7,132 nucleotides of DNA from Alphaproteobacteria bacterium (GTDB lineage: Bacteria; Pseudomonadota; Alphaproteobacteria; UBA8366), in contig JABJCS010000621.1 in NCBI GenBank assembly GCA_018665505.1, positions 1 to 7,132 on the forward strand. The letters are read 5' to 3'. This document shows positions 6,185 to 7,132 of this stretch, one piece after another. Under the pieces are notes generated by a model. The model had not been told where the DNA came from, searched no databases, and saw only the letters and a program-made list of their open reading frames with translations. The position numbers and the translations under genes are program-made. How positions within the stretch are numbered: position 1 is the stretch's first letter; each line of letters starts with the position of its first letter.

Positions 6185-6197
6185 CTTGAATTCAAGA
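6184..6197. repeat. 14-bp perfect palindrome TCTTGAATTCAAGA
   Basis: This perfect, loopless 14-bp palindrome directly abuts, sharing one base, the AGGTGTAT inverted repeat, just upstream of the proposed STAS -35 box. A loopless palindrome suggests a protein-binding site rather than an RNA hairpin. The binding protein is unknown. Confidence 0.5.
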
Positions 6198-6273
6198 ATA
6201 TCATTCTGGAACAAGCAGGTCAGGGACACTCAGGATGTTAGCTTACGAACTATATGGGGTGATGAGTTTAAGA

Positions 6274-6300
6274 GAGCTGCATGTTGGAGATACCCAGCTC
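6274..6300 (-). terminator. Weak hairpin downstream of the Sel1-repeat gene
   Basis: GAGCTG (6274-6279) and CAGCTC (6295-6300) can pair across a 15-nt loop, 12 nt past the Sel1 gene stop on the minus strand. The sequence after it on that strand, TCTCTTAAACT, is only mildly U-rich. It is the best terminator candidate for the Sel1 gene but a poor one. Confidence 0.25.
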
Positions 6301-6311
6301 GTGGAGATTGC

Positions 6312-7132
6312 CTAGGCAACCCTTACGTTCGTATTGGAGGAATTACGACCTCGTTTTGATTTCGCCCGCCAATTTCGCGCCAGGCCTTGCGCTTCGGCTA
6401 TTTGCGCATCGTTCATCAGTTTCGCCACTGATTCCCGGTTTTTTATACCTTCGGAGAGTCCCCGGCTGCCGGCCAAATTAAACAACATATGCGCTGTGAC
6501 ATAATCTTGGGGGACGCCTGTTCCAACGACATATAGATTGCCGAGTTGGAATTGTGCCAGCGCGACACCTTTCTCGGCGGCACGGCCAAACCATTTTGCG
6601 GCCTCAATGGGGTTTTTCTGCATACCTGCGCCAGTGGCATACATTAGTCCCAAATTGTACTCAGCTTTTGAGTAATTATGGGCAGCCGCTTTTCGGTACC
6701 ATTTTTCGGCTTTGCCGAGATCTCTGGGAAGCCCTTCGCCCGTCGCATGCATGATGCCAGGGGCGACCTGCGCACCTGGATGATCCTGTTGTGCGGCCGC
6801 GTAGTAAAATTTGACGGCTTTGAAGATATCTGCCTGCACGCCCAAGCCTTTCTCATAAAGAAACCCGAGGCTACATTGCGCGCCCGCGTAATTTTTACTT
6901 GCGGCTTTTTGGTACCAGCTATGCGCCTCGTCGATATCCGCTTCCATTCCCAAGGCATGCTCGAACAAATAGCCTAAATTCGACATCGCCGGTGCAAACC
7001 CATTGTCGGCAGCTAGTCGATACAGCCGCGCGGCTTCCTCGAAATCTTGGGCAATCTCTTCACCTATCTCGTAGCAGAGGGCGAGTCGGGTCTGCGCATC
7101 AGGATCGCCTGATGCTGCCTTTTGTTGGAGAT
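6312..7132 (-). CDS. Sel1-repeat (TPR-like) protein, 5' partial
   Basis: The frame enters from the right edge of the window and stops at TAG 6312-6314, giving 272 visible residues. The internal ATG at 6986 is not the start, because the repeat pattern continues upstream of it. Six tandem Sel1-type repeats of about 36 residues are visible. Their first helices read AQTRLALCYEIGE, MSNLGYLFEHALG, QCSLGFLYEKGLG, QVAPGIMHATGEG, EYNLGLMYATGAG and QFQLGNLYVVGTG, and each is followed by an A-x-x-W/F-Y/F-x-x-A-A second helix. The fourth has Pro-Gly and His where the family has Leu-Gly and Tyr. The last repeat runs into a basic tail (WRAKSKRGR) that ends the protein. Sel1 proteins form curved solenoids that bind other proteins, often as adaptors in signalling or the envelope. 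Partner and location cannot be read here because the N-terminus, and any signal peptide, is outside the window. Confidence 0.92.
   Translation of the reverse strand, partial: LQQKAASGDPDAQTRLALCYEIGEEIAQDFEEAARLYRLAADNGFAPAMSNLGYLFEHALGMEADIDEAHSWYQKAASKNYAGAQCSLGFLYEKGLGVQADIFKAVKFYYAAAQQDHPGAQVAPGIMHATGEGLPRDLGKAEKWYRKAAAHNYSKAEYNLGLMYATGAGMQKNPIEAAKWFGRAAEKGVALAQFQLGNLYVVGTGVPQDYVTAHMLFNLAGSRGLSEGIKNRESVAKLMNDAQIAEAQGLARNWRAKSKRGRNSSNTNVRVA

Larger units (their letters stand above)
6081..6264. repeat. Pair of 11-bp direct repeats, ATGGGGTGATG
   Basis: ATGGGGTGATG occurs at 6081-6091, immediately upstream of the STAS ribosome-binding site, and again at 6254-6264, shortly past the end of the Sel1 gene. 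The copies start 173 bp apart in the same orientation and bracket the A+T-rich promoter-like region. An 11-bp match in so short a region is unlikely by chance, but its role is unknown. Confidence 0.4.

Overview
This window looks like an ordinary stretch of chromosome from a proteobacterium, most likely an alphaproteobacterium. The basis is moderately G+C-rich coding sequence with G/C-leaning third positions, and protein types (acyl-CoA synthetase, MlrC-type M81 protein, small STAS protein, Sel1-repeat protein) that are common there. The lineage is inference, because no rRNA or other marker is present. There is no tRNA, rRNA, CRISPR array, transposase, integrase or phage gene.

Left part (1-2513, + strand): the C-terminal part of a class I SAM-dependent methyltransferase enters from the left edge. 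It is followed by a complete 649-residue acetyl-CoA-synthetase-like adenylate-forming enzyme. The tryptophan that limits acetyl-CoA synthetase to short acids is glycine here, which suggests a larger carboxylic acid substrate.

Middle part (2523-5257): two minus-strand genes 4 nt apart encode an exported protein with a signal peptide and a single-pass membrane-anchored protein, both of unknown function. They converge on the synthetase gene through a short A+T-rich junction. They diverge from a complete 508-residue M81/MlrC-family metalloprotein that keeps the full putative zinc-ligand set.

Right part (5271-7132, all minus strand): a small highly charged protein with two RRxGxxRR motifs; a STAS-domain (anti-anti-sigma-type) gene split by a one-base frameshift; an A+T-rich intergenic region with a promoter-like sequence and nested inverted repeats; and a Sel1-repeat protein that runs off the right edge.

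The genes do not form one obvious pathway. The synthetase and the MlrC-type protein are metabolic or catabolic. The STAS, RR-motif and Sel1 proteins resemble signalling or scaffold components. The best leads are the frameshifted STAS gene with its ordered upstream region, and the two-gene envelope cassette. I see no clear evidence of a wholly new system.
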